DNA of 64,000 nt from Bacillus sp. EB106-08-02-XG196 (lineage in GTDB: Bacteria > Bacillota > Bacilli > Bacillales > Cytobacillaceae), in NCBI RefSeq assembly GCF_013396335.1, contig NZ_JABWSY010000023.1, forward strand, positions 7,509 to 71,508, written 5' to 3'. Under the pieces are notes generated by a model. The model had not been told where the DNA came from, made no database searches, and worked only from the letters and a program-made list of their open reading frames with translations. Made by a program: the position numbers and the translations under genes. Of the stretch, positions 14,785 to 23,850 are shown in pieces (position 1 is the first letter of the stretch; each line of letters starts with the position of its first letter).

Positions 14785-15522
14785 TTAATAATATACTTTC
14801 CAAAGATATAACCCTTGTCCTGGTGCGGTTTTTCCAGCATAGCGACGATCCCTTTTATCAAGGATCTCCACTATTTCCTCTGGTTGACGCTTTCCAGAAC
14901 CAACCTCAATTAAAGTTCCTACTAAAATTCTAACCATATTATATAGAAAACCATTCCCGACAAACCGAAAGCTAACACGCTTTTCATCCTGCAGGATCTC
15001 AATGGTTTCAATCGTTCGAACCTTATCTTCTACTTCCGTTCTTGCTGAACAAAAACTAGAAAAATCATGTGTCCCTAATAAATAGGCAGACGCCTCTCTC
15101 ATGGCTTCAAGATTTAAAGGATAAGGGTAGTGAAAAGCATAATTTCTTTGGAATGGATCCCTTTTCGGTGATTGATTTAGATAATACCGGTATTCCTTTC
15201 CATTTGCATCGAACCGAGCATGAAAGGCAGGATCAGCGTCTTCAACACTTAGAACAGAAATATCCTCTGGCAGCATAGAATTTAATGCTAGCTCCCACTT
15301 TTCCAGAGGAAGGGATAACGGCGAATCAAAATGAACCACCTGGCCCTTTGCGTGAACCCCTGCATCCGTTCTTCCGGAGGCAGAAATTTTCACAGGGCTG
15401 CCCTTATGCATTTTGGTTAATACAGCTTCTATTACACTTTGAACGGTCCGCTTCTTTGGCTGAACCTGATATCCTGAGAAACCCGAACCATCGTAAGCAA
15501 TAATGCATTTATAACGATTCAT
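14785..15522 (-). CDS. truA: tRNA pseudouridine(38-40) synthase TruA
   Basis: A 245-residue enzyme that converts U38, U39 and U40 in the tRNA anticodon arm to pseudouridine. The catalytic aspartate is Asp53 in SGRTDAGVHA. YDGSGFSGYQVQP (10-22) and the C-terminal FLYNMVRILVGTL are family signatures. Full length. It follows ecfT by 12 bp, the same order as in B. subtilis, so it is probably the last gene of the ecf operon. Confidence 0.97.
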   Translation of the reverse strand: MNRYKCIIAYDGSGFSGYQVQPKKRTVQSVIEAVLTKMHKGSPVKISASGRTDAGVHAKGQVVHFDSPLSLPLEKWELALNSMLPEDISVLSVEDADPAFHARFDANGKEYRYYLNQSPKRDPFQRNYAFHYPYPLNLEAMREASAYLLGTHDFSSFCSARTEVEDKVRTIETIEILQDEKRVSFRFVGNGFLYNMVRILVGTLIEVGSGKRQPEEIVEILDKRDRRYAGKTAPGQGLYLWKVYY

Positions 15523-15534
15523 TATTTAACTCCA

Positions 15535-16332
15535 TTATGAACGTAATAGGATTAGTAATATAGTCAATATAACAAGAATCAATAGTTGCAGGGTGTCAGA
15601 GAGACTCCAGTTTAATAGACGATATTTTGTCCTGCCCTCACCGCCACGGTACCCTCTCGCTTCCATTGCAATAGCAAGCTCCTCAGCACGCTTAAAAGAA
15701 CTAACGAAAAGGGGGATAAGTAATGGAATGACAGCTTTGATTCTCTCCTTAATAGGCCCGCTAGAAAACTCGACCCCTCGCGCAATCTGAGCCTTCATAA
15801 TCTTATCCGTTTCCTGCATGAGTGTCGGAATAAAACGTAAAGAAATCGACATCATTAAAGCCATTTCATGTACAGGGAACCGGACCTTTTTTAAAGGATG
15901 TAAAAGTGTTTCTAGACCATCAGTTATTTCAATTGGTGTCGTGGTTAAGGTGAGCAGACTGGTCATTAATATTAAGAAAAAGAATCTCATTGAAATAAAA
16001 ATACCCTGTCTTACTCCTTCTTCATAAATCTTTATCGGCCCAAGCTCATATAAAAGACTACCTTCTTTTGTGAAGAAGACCTGTAAGAGCAGCGTAAATA
16101 GTACTAACCAGAGAACAGGTTTTAAACCTGCGTACAGAAAGCGAATGGGTATTCGTGATAAACCAAGCATAAAAAAAGTATAAATTCCAATAAGGACATA
16201 AGTAAATAAATTATTTGCAAGAAAAATAATACATACAAATAAGAAAATAATAATTAACTTAGATCTAGGGTCTAGTCGATGTATTAAACTATCAGCGGGT
16301 ACATATCTTCCAATAATCATTTTATCCATCAT
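15535..16332 (-). CDS. ecfT: Energy-coupling factor transporter transmembrane protein EcfT
   Basis: A 265-residue membrane protein that links the two ATPases to exchangeable vitamin-binding S components. Hydrophobic helices lie at about 26-58, 70-86, 110-131 and 245-264. The two coupling helices carry the Ala-Arg-Gly motifs at 184-186 and 225-227. The start overlaps the ecfA2 stop (ATGA), showing translational coupling. ATG codons at 16332 and 16329 are both possible. Confidence 0.95.
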   Translation of the reverse strand: MMDKMIIGRYVPADSLIHRLDPRSKLIIIFLFVCIIFLANNLFTYVLIGIYTFFMLGLSRIPIRFLYAGLKPVLWLVLFTLLLQVFFTKEGSLLYELGPIKIYEEGVRQGIFISMRFFFLILMTSLLTLTTTPIEITDGLETLLHPLKKVRFPVHEMALMMSISLRFIPTLMQETDKIMKAQIARGVEFSSGPIKERIKAVIPLLIPLFVSSFKRAEELAIAMEARGYRGGEGRTKYRLLNWSLSDTLQLLILVILTILLILLRS

Positions 16333-17195
16333 ACTGGTGCACCTCTTAACAGTTCTGCAACCGCAGTTGATAGTTCATCGATTGATAGATAGGTTTTCTC
16401 TAACTTCAACCCTAACTTTTCTTCTAGACTTCGTTGAAAACGTACCACTTCTGGTACATCCAATCCCATTTCAACAAGCTCTGTAACCGAGGAGAAAATC
16501 TCGACAGGTGTCCCTTGCTTTACGACGTGTCCTTGCTGCATGATAACAATTTGATCAGCATACCTCGCAGCATCCTCCATACTATGGGTTACAAGTATGG
16601 TAGACAAATTTCTCTTTTTATGAAGTGAATAAAACATATCCATGATTTCTTTACGCCCTCGCGGATCAAGACCAGCCGTTGGCTCATCCAGAACTAGACA
16701 GTCTGGTTCCATTGCCAGAACACCCGCAATAGCAACACGGCGCATTTGACCGCCAGATAAATCAAATGGAGACTTTTCTAATATTTCTTCAGCCAGTCCA
16801 ACTTGCTTTAATGCAAGTCGTGCTCTCTCTTTTGCTTCTCTCTCTGAAACACCGAAATTCATCGGCCCAAATATAATATCCTTTTCGACGGTTTCCTCAA
16901 ATAACTGATGCTCAGGAAATTGAAAAACAATCCCTACTTTTTGTCTAATCTGTCTTAAGTTTTTATTCTTTTGTTTTGCTTTGATTTCATGGCTGCCAAT
17001 TGTTACAGTACCTTCTGTTGGCAATAGCAAGGCATTTAAATGCTGCAGCACAGTAGATTTTCCTGAACCAGTATGACCTATTAACGCCATGTATGTTCCT
17101 GTTGGGATGTTAATAGATACATCTTCAATAGCCAAACGTTCAAAAGGGGTGTTTGCTTGATAGCGATACTCTATATTTTGGAGCGAAATGTCCAT
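16329..17195 (-). CDS. ecfA2: ECF transporter ATPase EcfA2
   Basis: A 288-residue ABC ATPase. Walker A GHTGSGKST is at 40-48, Q-loop FQFPEHQLFE at 91-100, signature LSGGQ at 146-150, Walker B CLVLDEP at 166-172 and the switch His in LVTHSMED. It pairs with EcfA1 to power vitamin uptake through EcfT. Its first 25 bases overlap the end of ecfA1. No S-component gene is nearby, as expected for a group II (shared) ECF module. Confidence 0.96.
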   Translation of the reverse strand: MDISLQNIEYRYQANTPFERLAIEDVSINIPTGTYMALIGHTGSGKSTVLQHLNALLLPTEGTVTIGSHEIKAKQKNKNLRQIRQKVGIVFQFPEHQLFEETVEKDIIFGPMNFGVSEREAKERARLALKQVGLAEEILEKSPFDLSGGQMRRVAIAGVLAMEPDCLVLDEPTAGLDPRGRKEIMDMFYSLHKKRNLSTILVTHSMEDAARYADQIVIMQQGHVVKQGTPVEIFSSVTELVEMGLDVPEVVRFQRSLEEKLGLKLEKTYLSIDELSTAVAELLRGAPV

Positions 17196-18010
17196 AACTC
17201 ATTCACCAACTCTTCTTCCGATAAATAGTGCACAGGTAAGTCAATTCCTTTTTGCCGGAATGCATTACTCATTTTAATTGAAAAAGGTATATCAAGTCCT
17301 AGATGAACCAATTCATCATCCATTGAGAATATGTCCTCTGGAGCTCCCTCACGGTAAACTTCCCCTTGATTCATCACAATAATTCTGTCGGCTTTTGCTG
17401 CTTCTTCTAAATCATGAGTAATTGAAATGACAGTGAGTGACTTCTCATTCTTTAAAGTACGGACAGTCTCTAAAACTTCCTCTCTTCCTTTCGGGTCGAG
17501 CATAGAAGTTGCTTCGTCTAAAATGATAATAGATGGTCTCAATGCAAGAACACCAGCTATCGCTACACGTTGCTTTTGTCCTCCAGAAAGATGGTGCGGC
17601 TCTTGATTAAGAAATTGATCCATTTGAACTTTTTTTAAGGAATCCTCTACCCTAAAGATCATATCATCCCTTGGGATTCCATGGTTTTCTAAACCAAAAG
17701 CCACATCATCCTGAACAGTCGTACCAACAAACTGATTATCAGGGTTCTGAAAAACCATCCCTAATTTCTTTCTTATGTCCCAAATGGAATCCTCATTTAA
17801 CTTAATTCCACAAACTGTAATTTCACCCGATTGTGGAAATTGTAACCCATTTAAAAGCTTTGCCATCGTAGATTTACCTGAACCATTATGACCAACAATC
17901 GCTAACCATTCCCCTTCAACGATGTCAAAACTTACATTCTGAAGAGCGTAGCTGCCTTGATTTTCATATTGAAAAGACACATTTTTTAATGATACAACGG
18001 CCTCTCTCAT
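17171..18010 (-). CDS. ecfA1: ECF transporter ATPase EcfA1
   Basis: A 279-residue ABC ATPase. The ATG preceded by AGGAGAAGATTTAT is preferred over one eight codons upstream that lacks a ribosome site. Walker A GHNGSGKST is at 40-48, Q-loop FQNPDNQFVG follows, signature LSGGQ is at 141-145 and Walker B IIILDEATSMLD at about 161-172. It has an alanine (DEA) where EcfA2 has proline. It heads the ecfA1-ecfA2-ecfT-truA cluster and is preceded by a branched, terminator-like RNA structure. Confidence 0.95.
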   Translation of the reverse strand: MREAVVSLKNVSFQYENQGSYALQNVSFDIVEGEWLAIVGHNGSGKSTMAKLLNGLQFPQSGEITVCGIKLNEDSIWDIRKKLGMVFQNPDNQFVGTTVQDDVAFGLENHGIPRDDMIFRVEDSLKKVQMDQFLNQEPHHLSGGQKQRVAIAGVLALRPSIIILDEATSMLDPKGREEVLETVRTLKNEKSLTVISITHDLEEAAKADRIIVMNQGEVYREGAPEDIFSMDDELVHLGLDIPFSIKMSNAFRQKGIDLPVHYLSEEELVNELWTFRSKI

Positions 18011-18024
18011 ATAAATCTTCTCCT

Positions 18025-18175
18025 CTCGTCTCATCTATGCGTGCAATACTAAGCTAGGCTCGTAGAATACAAAAAAAGCCTGCACCTCACCCCTGAGCAG
18101 AATAACGAAAATATTCTGCAACATAAACGGGATTTCTAAAAAGAAATGGAGGAGGTGCATGAGCTAGACGAGACG
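18025..18175 (-). promoter_or_regulatory. Branched terminator-like leader between rplQ and ecfA1
   Basis: Read on the minus strand, TGCACCTC (18159-18152) pairs with GAGGTGCA (18088-18081) and is followed by seven T. Two smaller hairpins sit inside it: ATTTCT/AGAAAT (18147-18132) and GCAGAATA/TATTCTGC (18119-18097). A possible outer pairing joins CTCGTCTC (18175-18168) with GAGACGAG (18032-18025), directly before the ecfA1 Shine-Dalgarno. It could end the rplQ transcript, control ecfA1, or both. The rest of the 18011-18375 gap shows an AAGGGC/GCCCTT pairing near 18315-18355 and no gene. Confidence 0.6.
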
Positions 18176-18375
18176 TAAAAAAGAAAAATAAGTAATTTCA
18201 TTCATCTTTCCAAGGAGAGAGAATCTCCCCACTATGCCCAATTGAATTAGGGTCACGCTCATCATAACACTCTTTTTGGCTTGGTTCGTACTTTATTAGA
18301 TTTTATACAGCAAAAGGGCTCAAGAACAAGTTTGTAACTAAACTGTCCAGCGCCCTTGTTGTCTGCTTTCAGGTA

Positions 18376-18738
18376 TTAAACTAACTCGATAATTACCATT
18401 GGTGCACCATCGCCGCGGCGTGGTCCAAGTTTCATAATACGAGTATATCCACCTTGGCGCTCTGAATAACGTGGAGCGATATCAGTGAAAAGTTTTTGTA
18501 GTGCATCTGTACCATTTTCAGCATCAGCAACTTCATTACGAACGTAAGAAGCAGCTTGACGGCGAGCATGTAAGTCACCACGTTTACCTAAAGTAATCAT
18601 TTTCTCAACAGTACCACGAAGTTCCTTCGCGCGAGTTTCTGTTGTTTGAATGCGCTCATTGATAATTAAATCTGTAGTTAAATCACGTAGCATAGCTTTA
18701 CGCTGTGCACTTGTGCGTCCTAACTTTCTGTATGCCAT
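18376..18738 (-). CDS. rplQ: Ribosomal protein bL17
   Basis: A 120-residue large-subunit protein. It begins MAYRKLGRTSAQRKAMLRDL and ends GDGAPMVIIELV, both canonical. Last gene of the rpsM-rpsK-rpoA-rplQ part of the alpha operon, 63 bp after rpoA. Confidence 0.98.
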   Translation of the reverse strand: MAYRKLGRTSAQRKAMLRDLTTDLIINERIQTTETRAKELRGTVEKMITLGKRGDLHARRQAASYVRNEVADAENGTDALQKLFTDIAPRYSERQGGYTRIMKLGPRRGDGAPMVIIELV

Positions 18739-18801
18739 GAAGGGTTCCCTCCTTTGTTGAAGTCATTAAACGGATTAGTTATTGAGCAGGAATGCAGTTA
18801 A

Positions 18802-19746
18802 TCAGTCATCCTTACGTAAGCCTAATCCAAGCTCTTCTAGTTTCGCCTTCACTTCTTCAAGTGATTTGCGGCCTAAGTTACGAACCTTCATCATATCTTC
18901 TTCAGTCTTATTAGCTAATTCCTGAACAGTGTTGATTCCAGCACGCTTTAAGCAATTATATGAACGAACTGATAAATCAAGTTCTTCGATCGTCATTTCA
19001 AGGACTTTTTCTTTCTGATCCTCTTCTTTTTCGATCATAATCTCAGCATTTTGTGCTTCGTCAGTTAAACCAACAAAGATATTTAAATGCTCGGTTAAAA
19101 TTTTCGAACCAAGAGCTATAGCTTCCTTTGGCCCTGTGCTTCCATCTGTCCAAACATCAAGCGTTAGCTTATCATAGTTTGTCATTTGACCCACACGAGT
19201 ATTTTCTATCTGATAGGACACACGAGAGACCGGTGTGAAAATAGAATCAATTGGAATAACACCAATTGGCTGGTCTTCACGCTTATTTTGCTCAGCAGGT
19301 GTATAACCACGGCCTCGCTTAGCAGTTAAACGCATGCGAAGATGACCACTTGAAGCCAATGTAGCAATATGAAGATCAGGATTTAAGATTTCAACATCAC
19401 TATCATGAGTAATGTTTCCAGCTTTAACAGGACCTTCACCCTGAACATCAATCTCAAGAGTTTTCTCTTCATCAGAGTAAATTTTTAAAGCTAATTTTTT
19501 AATGTTTAATATGATGGATGTTACATCCTCTACGACGCCTTCAATTGTTGAGAACTCATGAAGTACCCCATCGACCTGAATCGATGTAACAGCGGCACCT
19601 GGGAGTGAAGATAATAGGATACGACGTAAGGAGTTACCCAAAGTGGTACCATATCCACGCTCAAGTGGCTCTACGACGAACTTCCCGTACTTGGCATCAT
19701 CGTTGATCTCAACCGTTTCGATTTTTGGTTTTTCTATTTCGATCAT
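18802..19746 (-). CDS. rpoA: RNA polymerase alpha subunit
   Basis: 314 residues from the ATG that follows AAGGAGGGTTATTTG, the same length as B. subtilis RpoA; an upstream in-frame TTG is inside the ribosome site. The N-terminal domain (GTTLGNSLRRILLSSLPG) dimerises and nucleates assembly. The C-terminal domain (ELDLSVRSYNCLKRAGINTV onward) binds UP elements and activators. A 175-bp gap separates it from rpsK. Confidence 0.98.
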   Translation of the reverse strand: MIEIEKPKIETVEINDDAKYGKFVVEPLERGYGTTLGNSLRRILLSSLPGAAVTSIQVDGVLHEFSTIEGVVEDVTSIILNIKKLALKIYSDEEKTLEIDVQGEGPVKAGNITHDSDVEILNPDLHIATLASSGHLRMRLTAKRGRGYTPAEQNKREDQPIGVIPIDSIFTPVSRVSYQIENTRVGQMTNYDKLTLDVWTDGSTGPKEAIALGSKILTEHLNIFVGLTDEAQNAEIMIEKEEDQKEKVLEMTIEELDLSVRSYNCLKRAGINTVQELANKTEEDMMKVRNLGRKSLEEVKAKLEELGLGLRKDD

Positions 19747-19921
19747 CAAATAACCCTCCTTCAAAACGTCGAAACCTCGACTAGTAAATTATCTAATCGA
19801 AATTCCCCCATGTATACGTTCCCGTTTTGTGCACAACAACTGGAATAAATTTTCTGTATGAACTACAAAATTAGTATCATATCCCATTATAGACACAGGA
19901 TATAAAATCTATACAGAAAAA

Positions 19922-20311
19922 TTAAACACGGCGGCGTTTTGGTGGACGGCATCCGTTATGAGAAACAGGAGTAACGTCTTTAATAGCTGTTACTTCAAGA
20001 CCTGCAGCTTGCAGCGCACGAATAGCAGCCTCACGACCTGCACCAGGGCCTTTAACTGTAACTTCAAGAGTTTTCATACCGTGTTCAATTGATGTCTTAG
20101 CTGCAGTTTCAGCTGCCATTTGAGCTGCGAATGGTGTAGATTTACGTGAACCTCTAAATCCAAGCGCACCAGCACTTGACCAAGAAATTGCATTACCATG
20201 AACATCAGTAATTGTTACGATTGTATTGTTAAATGTTGAACGGATATGCGCGATACCTTGTTCAATATTCTTTTTAACACGACGTTTACGTGTATTAGTT
20301 TTACGTGCCAT
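19922..20311 (-). CDS. rpsK: Ribosomal protein uS11
   Basis: A 129-residue platform protein of the small subunit. GIAHIRSTFNNTIVTITD and the C-terminal HNGCRPPKRRRV are diagnostic. It follows rpsM by 21 bp. Confidence 0.98.
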   Translation of the reverse strand: MARKTNTRKRRVKKNIEQGIAHIRSTFNNTIVTITDVHGNAISWSSAGALGFRGSRKSTPFAAQMAAETAAKTSIEHGMKTLEVTVKGPGAGREAAIRALQAAGLEVTAIKDVTPVSHNGCRPPKRRRV

Positions 20312-20332
20312 TTAAATAACCTCCTTTGCCGA

Positions 20333-20698
20333 TTACTTCTTCTTGTTCGCAACAGTCTTACGAGGACCTTTGCGTGTACGAGCGTTGTTTTTCGTGTTTT
20401 GTCCACGAACCGGTAAACCACGACGATGACGTAAACCGCGGTAGCAGCCAATCTCCATTAAACGCTTAATGTTAAGAGAAATTTCACGGCGAAGGTCACC
20501 TTCAACTTTTAATTTGTCGATGATATCACGGATTTTGTTTAGTTCGTCTTCAGTTAAATCACGCACTCGAGTATCTTCAGAAACACCTGCATCTGCTAAT
20601 ACTTTTTGTGCAGTATTTTTACCAATACCATAAATGTAAGTCAAAGAGATAACTACACGTTTTTCACGTGGAATATCTACACCAGCAATACGTGCCAT
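20333..20698 (-). CDS. rpsM: Ribosomal protein uS13
   Basis: 121 residues from MARIAGVDIPREKRV, whose ATG has GAAGGAGG upstream; a start seven codons earlier would include that site. It contacts the large subunit and P-site tRNA. The C-terminal NTKNNARTRKGPRKTVANKKK region is typical. Length equals the B. subtilis protein. Confidence 0.98.
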   Translation of the reverse strand: MARIAGVDIPREKRVVISLTYIYGIGKNTAQKVLADAGVSEDTRVRDLTEDELNKIRDIIDKLKVEGDLRREISLNIKRLMEIGCYRGLRHRRGLPVRGQNTKNNARTRKGPRKTVANKKK

Positions 20699-20721
20699 AA
20701 ATGAGCGCACCTCCTTCAAGA

Positions 20722-20835
20722 TTAACCTTGTTTTTGTTTATGTTTAGGGTTTTCACAGATAACCATGACTTTACCGCGTCTACGGATAACTTTGCACTTT
20801 TCGCAGATCGGTTTAACAGATGGTCTTACTTTCAT
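20722..20835 (-). CDS. rpmJ: Ribosomal protein bL36 (zinc-binding form)
   Basis: A 37-codon gene starting [20 protein letters not shown]. Cys11, Cys14, Cys27 and His32 form the zinc site, so this is the C+ paralogue. The start follows GGAGGTTAGGATA. It sits between infA and rpsM as in other bacilli. Confidence 0.97.
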
Positions 20836-20871
20836 TATCCTAACCTCCTTAGTAATACGGAGTGCAAGCAA

Positions 20872-21090
20872 TTATTTAAAGCGGTAAGTAATTCTTCCGC
20901 GTGTTAAGTCATATGGAGAAAGCTCGACAGTAACTTTGTCACCCGGAAGGATGCGAATGAAGTGCATTCGGATTTTACCAGAAACATGAGCTAGCACGGT
21001 ATGACCATTTTCTAATTCTACCTTAAACATTGCATTTGGCAAAGTTTCAATTACTTTACCTTCAATTTCAATTACATCATCTTTGGCCAT
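20872..21090 (-). CDS. infA: Translation initiation factor IF-1
   Basis: A 72-residue OB-fold protein that occupies the A site during initiation. MAKDDVIEIEGKVIETLPNA and GRITYRFK are canonical. In B. subtilis map and a small KOW-domain gene (ybzG) precede infA; here only a broken map remnant is present. Confidence 0.98.
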   Translation of the reverse strand: MAKDDVIEIEGKVIETLPNAMFKVELENGHTVLAHVSGKIRMHFIRILPGDKVTVELSPYDLTRGRITYRFK

Positions 21091-21229
21091 TAATTCGTCT
21101 CCCTTCTCATTTCAACTATTACATTCGAAAATGCAAAGCAAATACTTTTCTTTCGTACAAAACATTAGCAACCTTTTAATATTAACATAATGTTCTTCTT
21201 CTGTCCGCAAGTAAATTCTACATTAAATG

Positions 21230-21349
21230 GAATAACAATTTCCACATGTAAGTCTTGCCCAACTCTCGGTCCTACATACTCAGTACAATAGAAAAGCCAT
21301 TTACATCCACATACTTTTGAAGTTTATTGAAGAGATGTTCGAGAGTCGA
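21230..21349 (-). pseudogene. map: Remnant of methionine aminopeptidase gene map
   Basis: Between adk and infA, where bacilli carry map, the minus strand encodes FNKLQKYVDVNGFSIV up to 21284 and then, shifted by one base, EYVGPRVGQDLHVEIVIP from 21281. Together these match the Map segment of type YxxANGFSIVREYVGHGVGQDLHEDPQIP. The codon between the halves has lost one base, and the GHG histidine is now Arg. The start, the first half and the remaining metal ligands are absent. A functional Map must be encoded elsewhere. Confidence 0.75.
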
Positions 21350-21371
21350 CCTACGATTAAACTAATGGCCA

Positions 21372-22022
21372 TTAACGTAAGTCCCTAAGCAATTGCTCTA
21401 TATCAGCAAATACTTTATTAATGTCCTGCTGTCCATCAATTGTGCGAAGGTAACCTTTTGTTTCATAGAAAGTAAGCAATGGTTCTTGTTGTTTGATATT
21501 GACGTCCAATCGATTTTGAACCGTTTCAGCATTATCATCTGCACGTTGGTAGAGTTCTCCACCACATTTATCGCAAACTCCCTCTTTTGTTGGAGGATTA
21601 AATACTAAATGATACGTTGATCCACATTCTTTACAAATACGACGTCCTGTCAAACGATCCATTAAAATACTTTTATCAACATTTATATTAATTACATAAT
21701 CAATCTTTTTTTCTAAATCGGATAATAGACTTTCCAATGCTTCCGCTTGAGGTACCGTCCTAGGAAAGCCATCAAGTAAAAAGCCATTTTTACAGTCATC
21801 TTTACTTAACCGTTCACGAACAATGCCGATTGTTACTTCATCAGGAACAAGTGCGCCTTTGTCCATGAAAGACTTAGCTTCTAAACCTAGGTCTGTTCCT
21901 TCTTTCATCGCTGCACGGAACATATCTCCTGTAGAGATATGAGGGATGCCGTATTGTTCTACGATTTGTTCGGCTTGAGTACCTTTTCCGGCACCTGGAA
22001 GCCCCATTAATACTAAATTCAC
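21372..22022 (-). CDS. adk: Adenylate kinase
   Basis: A 216-residue enzyme (ATP + AMP to 2 ADP). P-loop GLPGAGKGTQ at 7-16, AMP-binding STGDMFRAA, and DGFPRT. The LID holds a four-cysteine zinc site (CKECG ... CDKCG), as in other Gram-positive Adk. It lies 57 bp downstream of secY. Confidence 0.98.
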   Translation of the reverse strand: MNLVLMGLPGAGKGTQAEQIVEQYGIPHISTGDMFRAAMKEGTDLGLEAKSFMDKGALVPDEVTIGIVRERLSKDDCKNGFLLDGFPRTVPQAEALESLLSDLEKKIDYVININVDKSILMDRLTGRRICKECGSTYHLVFNPPTKEGVCDKCGGELYQRADDNAETVQNRLDVNIKQQEPLLTFYETKGYLRTIDGQQDINKVFADIEQLLRDLR

Positions 22023-22079
22023 ACGTGTTCCCCCTCGTGCTATTTATGGGTTTTAGGGAACGCAAGTCCCCAAAACCTT

Positions 22080-23378
22080 TTATTTAATAAAGCCTTTATA
22101 ATGACGTTTAACTAGCTGCGCTTCAAGCTGTTTCATCGTATCAAGTGCAACACCGACAACGATTAAAAGACTTGTTCCACCAATTTGAGCCGATTGTGGC
22201 AAGTTACCAATTTCAATAAAGACAATAGGCAGTATTGAAATAACCGTTAGGAAGAGCGCGCCAACAAAGGTTAAACGGTATAATACGCGTGTTAAGTATT
22301 CTTGAGTACTTCTACCCGGTCTAATACCTGGAATATAGCCGCTTTGCTTTTGCAAGTTTTCAGCTGCTTGTTCAGGATTAACTTGAATAAAAGCATAAAA
22401 ATACGTGAAAGCGATAATCAATGCAGCGTATAAAGTCATTCCAATAGGATGGGAATAATCAAATACCCTTGTAACCCAGAGAGTTACATCATTCGTTGGA
22501 AAGAATGATGCTATAGTTCTTGGTGTTACGATAAAGGATACTGCAAAGATAACAGGGATAACACCTGCTGCATTTACTTTTAACGGCATATGCGTAGATT
22601 GTTGTGCACCTGCGTTACGCCCGTTGATAGAACGTTGTTTTGCATATTGAATTGGTATTTTTCTTATCGCTTGCTGGATGAATACTGTACCAACAACAAT
22701 TGCGATGACTGCTAAAACAATTAATAACACCGTAACAATACGAAGGAATAATTGCTCACCAGCATTTTCAAACTGCTGTACATAGATCTGATTAACGGTA
22801 TTAGGAATACTTGCAACGATACCTGCGAAGATAATGATGGAAATACCATTTCCAACACCCTTCTCAGTAATTTGCTCACCTAGCCACATTAAAAAGGCAG
22901 TACCAGCAGTTAACACAACTGCGATTAATAAATAGGTACCAATTCCAGGGTTTTTGATCAATTGTCCGCTCGCCATACTATTAAAGCCATAAGACATACC
23001 TAAAGCTTGAATAAAGCCAAGAACAATTGTGAAATATCGTGTAAACTGAGCTAACTTTCGTCGTCCAGCATCTCCCTGCTTTGACCATTCCGTAAATTTC
23101 GGAACTACATCCATCTGTAAAAGCTGAATAATAATGGAAGCAGTAATGTAAGGCATAATACCCATAGCAAGAATGGAGAAGTTTTGCAACGCTCCACCGC
23201 CAAAGGTATTTAAAATTCCGAATACACTTAATTTATCTTGTGCTGCCAAAATTTCAGCATTTACATTAGGAACAGGAATAAAACTGCCTAGTCGAAATAC
23301 GATTAACATTAAAAGAGTAAAAACAATTTTTCTTCTAATTTCAGCCACGCGCATAAAATTGGAGATTGTCTGGAACAT
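22080..23378 (-). CDS. secY: Protein translocase subunit SecY
   Basis: A 432-residue, ten-helix membrane protein that forms the Sec channel with SecE and SecG. It begins FQTISNFMRVAEIRRKIVFT. The plug and first helices (LGSFIPVPNVN), the QQAIRKIPIQYAKQ loop and the end VALDTMKQLEAQLVKRHYKGF are typical. Its start overlaps the rplO stop by one base. Confidence 0.98.
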   Translation of the reverse strand: MFQTISNFMRVAEIRRKIVFTLLMLIVFRLGSFIPVPNVNAEILAAQDKLSVFGILNTFGGGALQNFSILAMGIMPYITASIIIQLLQMDVVPKFTEWSKQGDAGRRKLAQFTRYFTIVLGFIQALGMSYGFNSMASGQLIKNPGIGTYLLIAVVLTAGTAFLMWLGEQITEKGVGNGISIIIFAGIVASIPNTVNQIYVQQFENAGEQLFLRIVTVLLIVLAVIAIVVGTVFIQQAIRKIPIQYAKQRSINGRNAGAQQSTHMPLKVNAAGVIPVIFAVSFIVTPRTIASFFPTNDVTLWVTRVFDYSHPIGMTLYAALIIAFTYFYAFIQVNPEQAAENLQKQSGYIPGIRPGRSTQEYLTRVLYRLTFVGALFLTVISILPIVFIEIGNLPQSAQIGGTSLLIVVGVALDTMKQLEAQLVKRHYKGFIK

Positions 23379-23818
23379 TAGATCACCTCAGTAGTTCCAC
23401 CTACAGCTTCAATTGCTTCTTTGGCGGTAGAGGAGAATTTATGAGCTTTTACAGTAAGTTTTTTCTCTACGTTCCCTTTTGCAAGAATCTTAATTCCTGC
23501 TTTTTCGTTCTTAACAACACCAGTTTCAATTAGAAGTTCTGGAGTAACTTCTGTACCCTCTTCAAACTGATTAAGAACATCAAGATTTACAATTGCAAAT
23601 TCTTTACGGTTGATATTAGTAAAACCACGTTTTGGTAAACGACGGAACAATGGTGTTTGACCACCCTCGAATCCAAGACGGACACCGCCGCCGGAACGAG
23701 CATTTTGACCTTTATGTCCTTTACCAGCAGTCTTACCTTGACCAGAACCGATACCGCGTCCTAAACGTTTACGTTCTTTACGGGAACCCTCAGCAGGCTT
23801 TAGTTCATGAAGTTTCAT
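23378..23818 (-). CDS. rplO: Ribosomal protein uL15
   Basis: A 146-residue large-subunit protein. MKLHELKPAEGSRKERKRLG, the glycine-rich GIGSGQGKTAGKGHKGQNAR and GFEGGQTPLFRRLPKRGF are hallmarks. Tight one-base overlap with secY couples the two. Confidence 0.98.
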   Translation of the reverse strand: MKLHELKPAEGSRKERKRLGRGIGSGQGKTAGKGHKGQNARSGGGVRLGFEGGQTPLFRRLPKRGFTNINRKEFAIVNLDVLNQFEEGTEVTPELLIETGVVKNEKAGIKILAKGNVEKKLTVKAHKFSSTAKEAIEAVGGTTEVI

Positions 23819-23850
23819 ATTGGCACCTCCTTATGAAAGAAAACAATCTA

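Noticed and set aside
19765..19921. Separate promoter or leader before rpoA
   Set aside because: A TATAAT and a TTTTCTGTAT/ATACAGAAAA pairing are present, but no fitting -35 or T tract; not enough to call.
20215..20451. 78-codon minus-strand ORF overlapping rpsM and rpsK
   Set aside because: Out-of-frame shadow with basic residues mirrored from the ribosomal genes.
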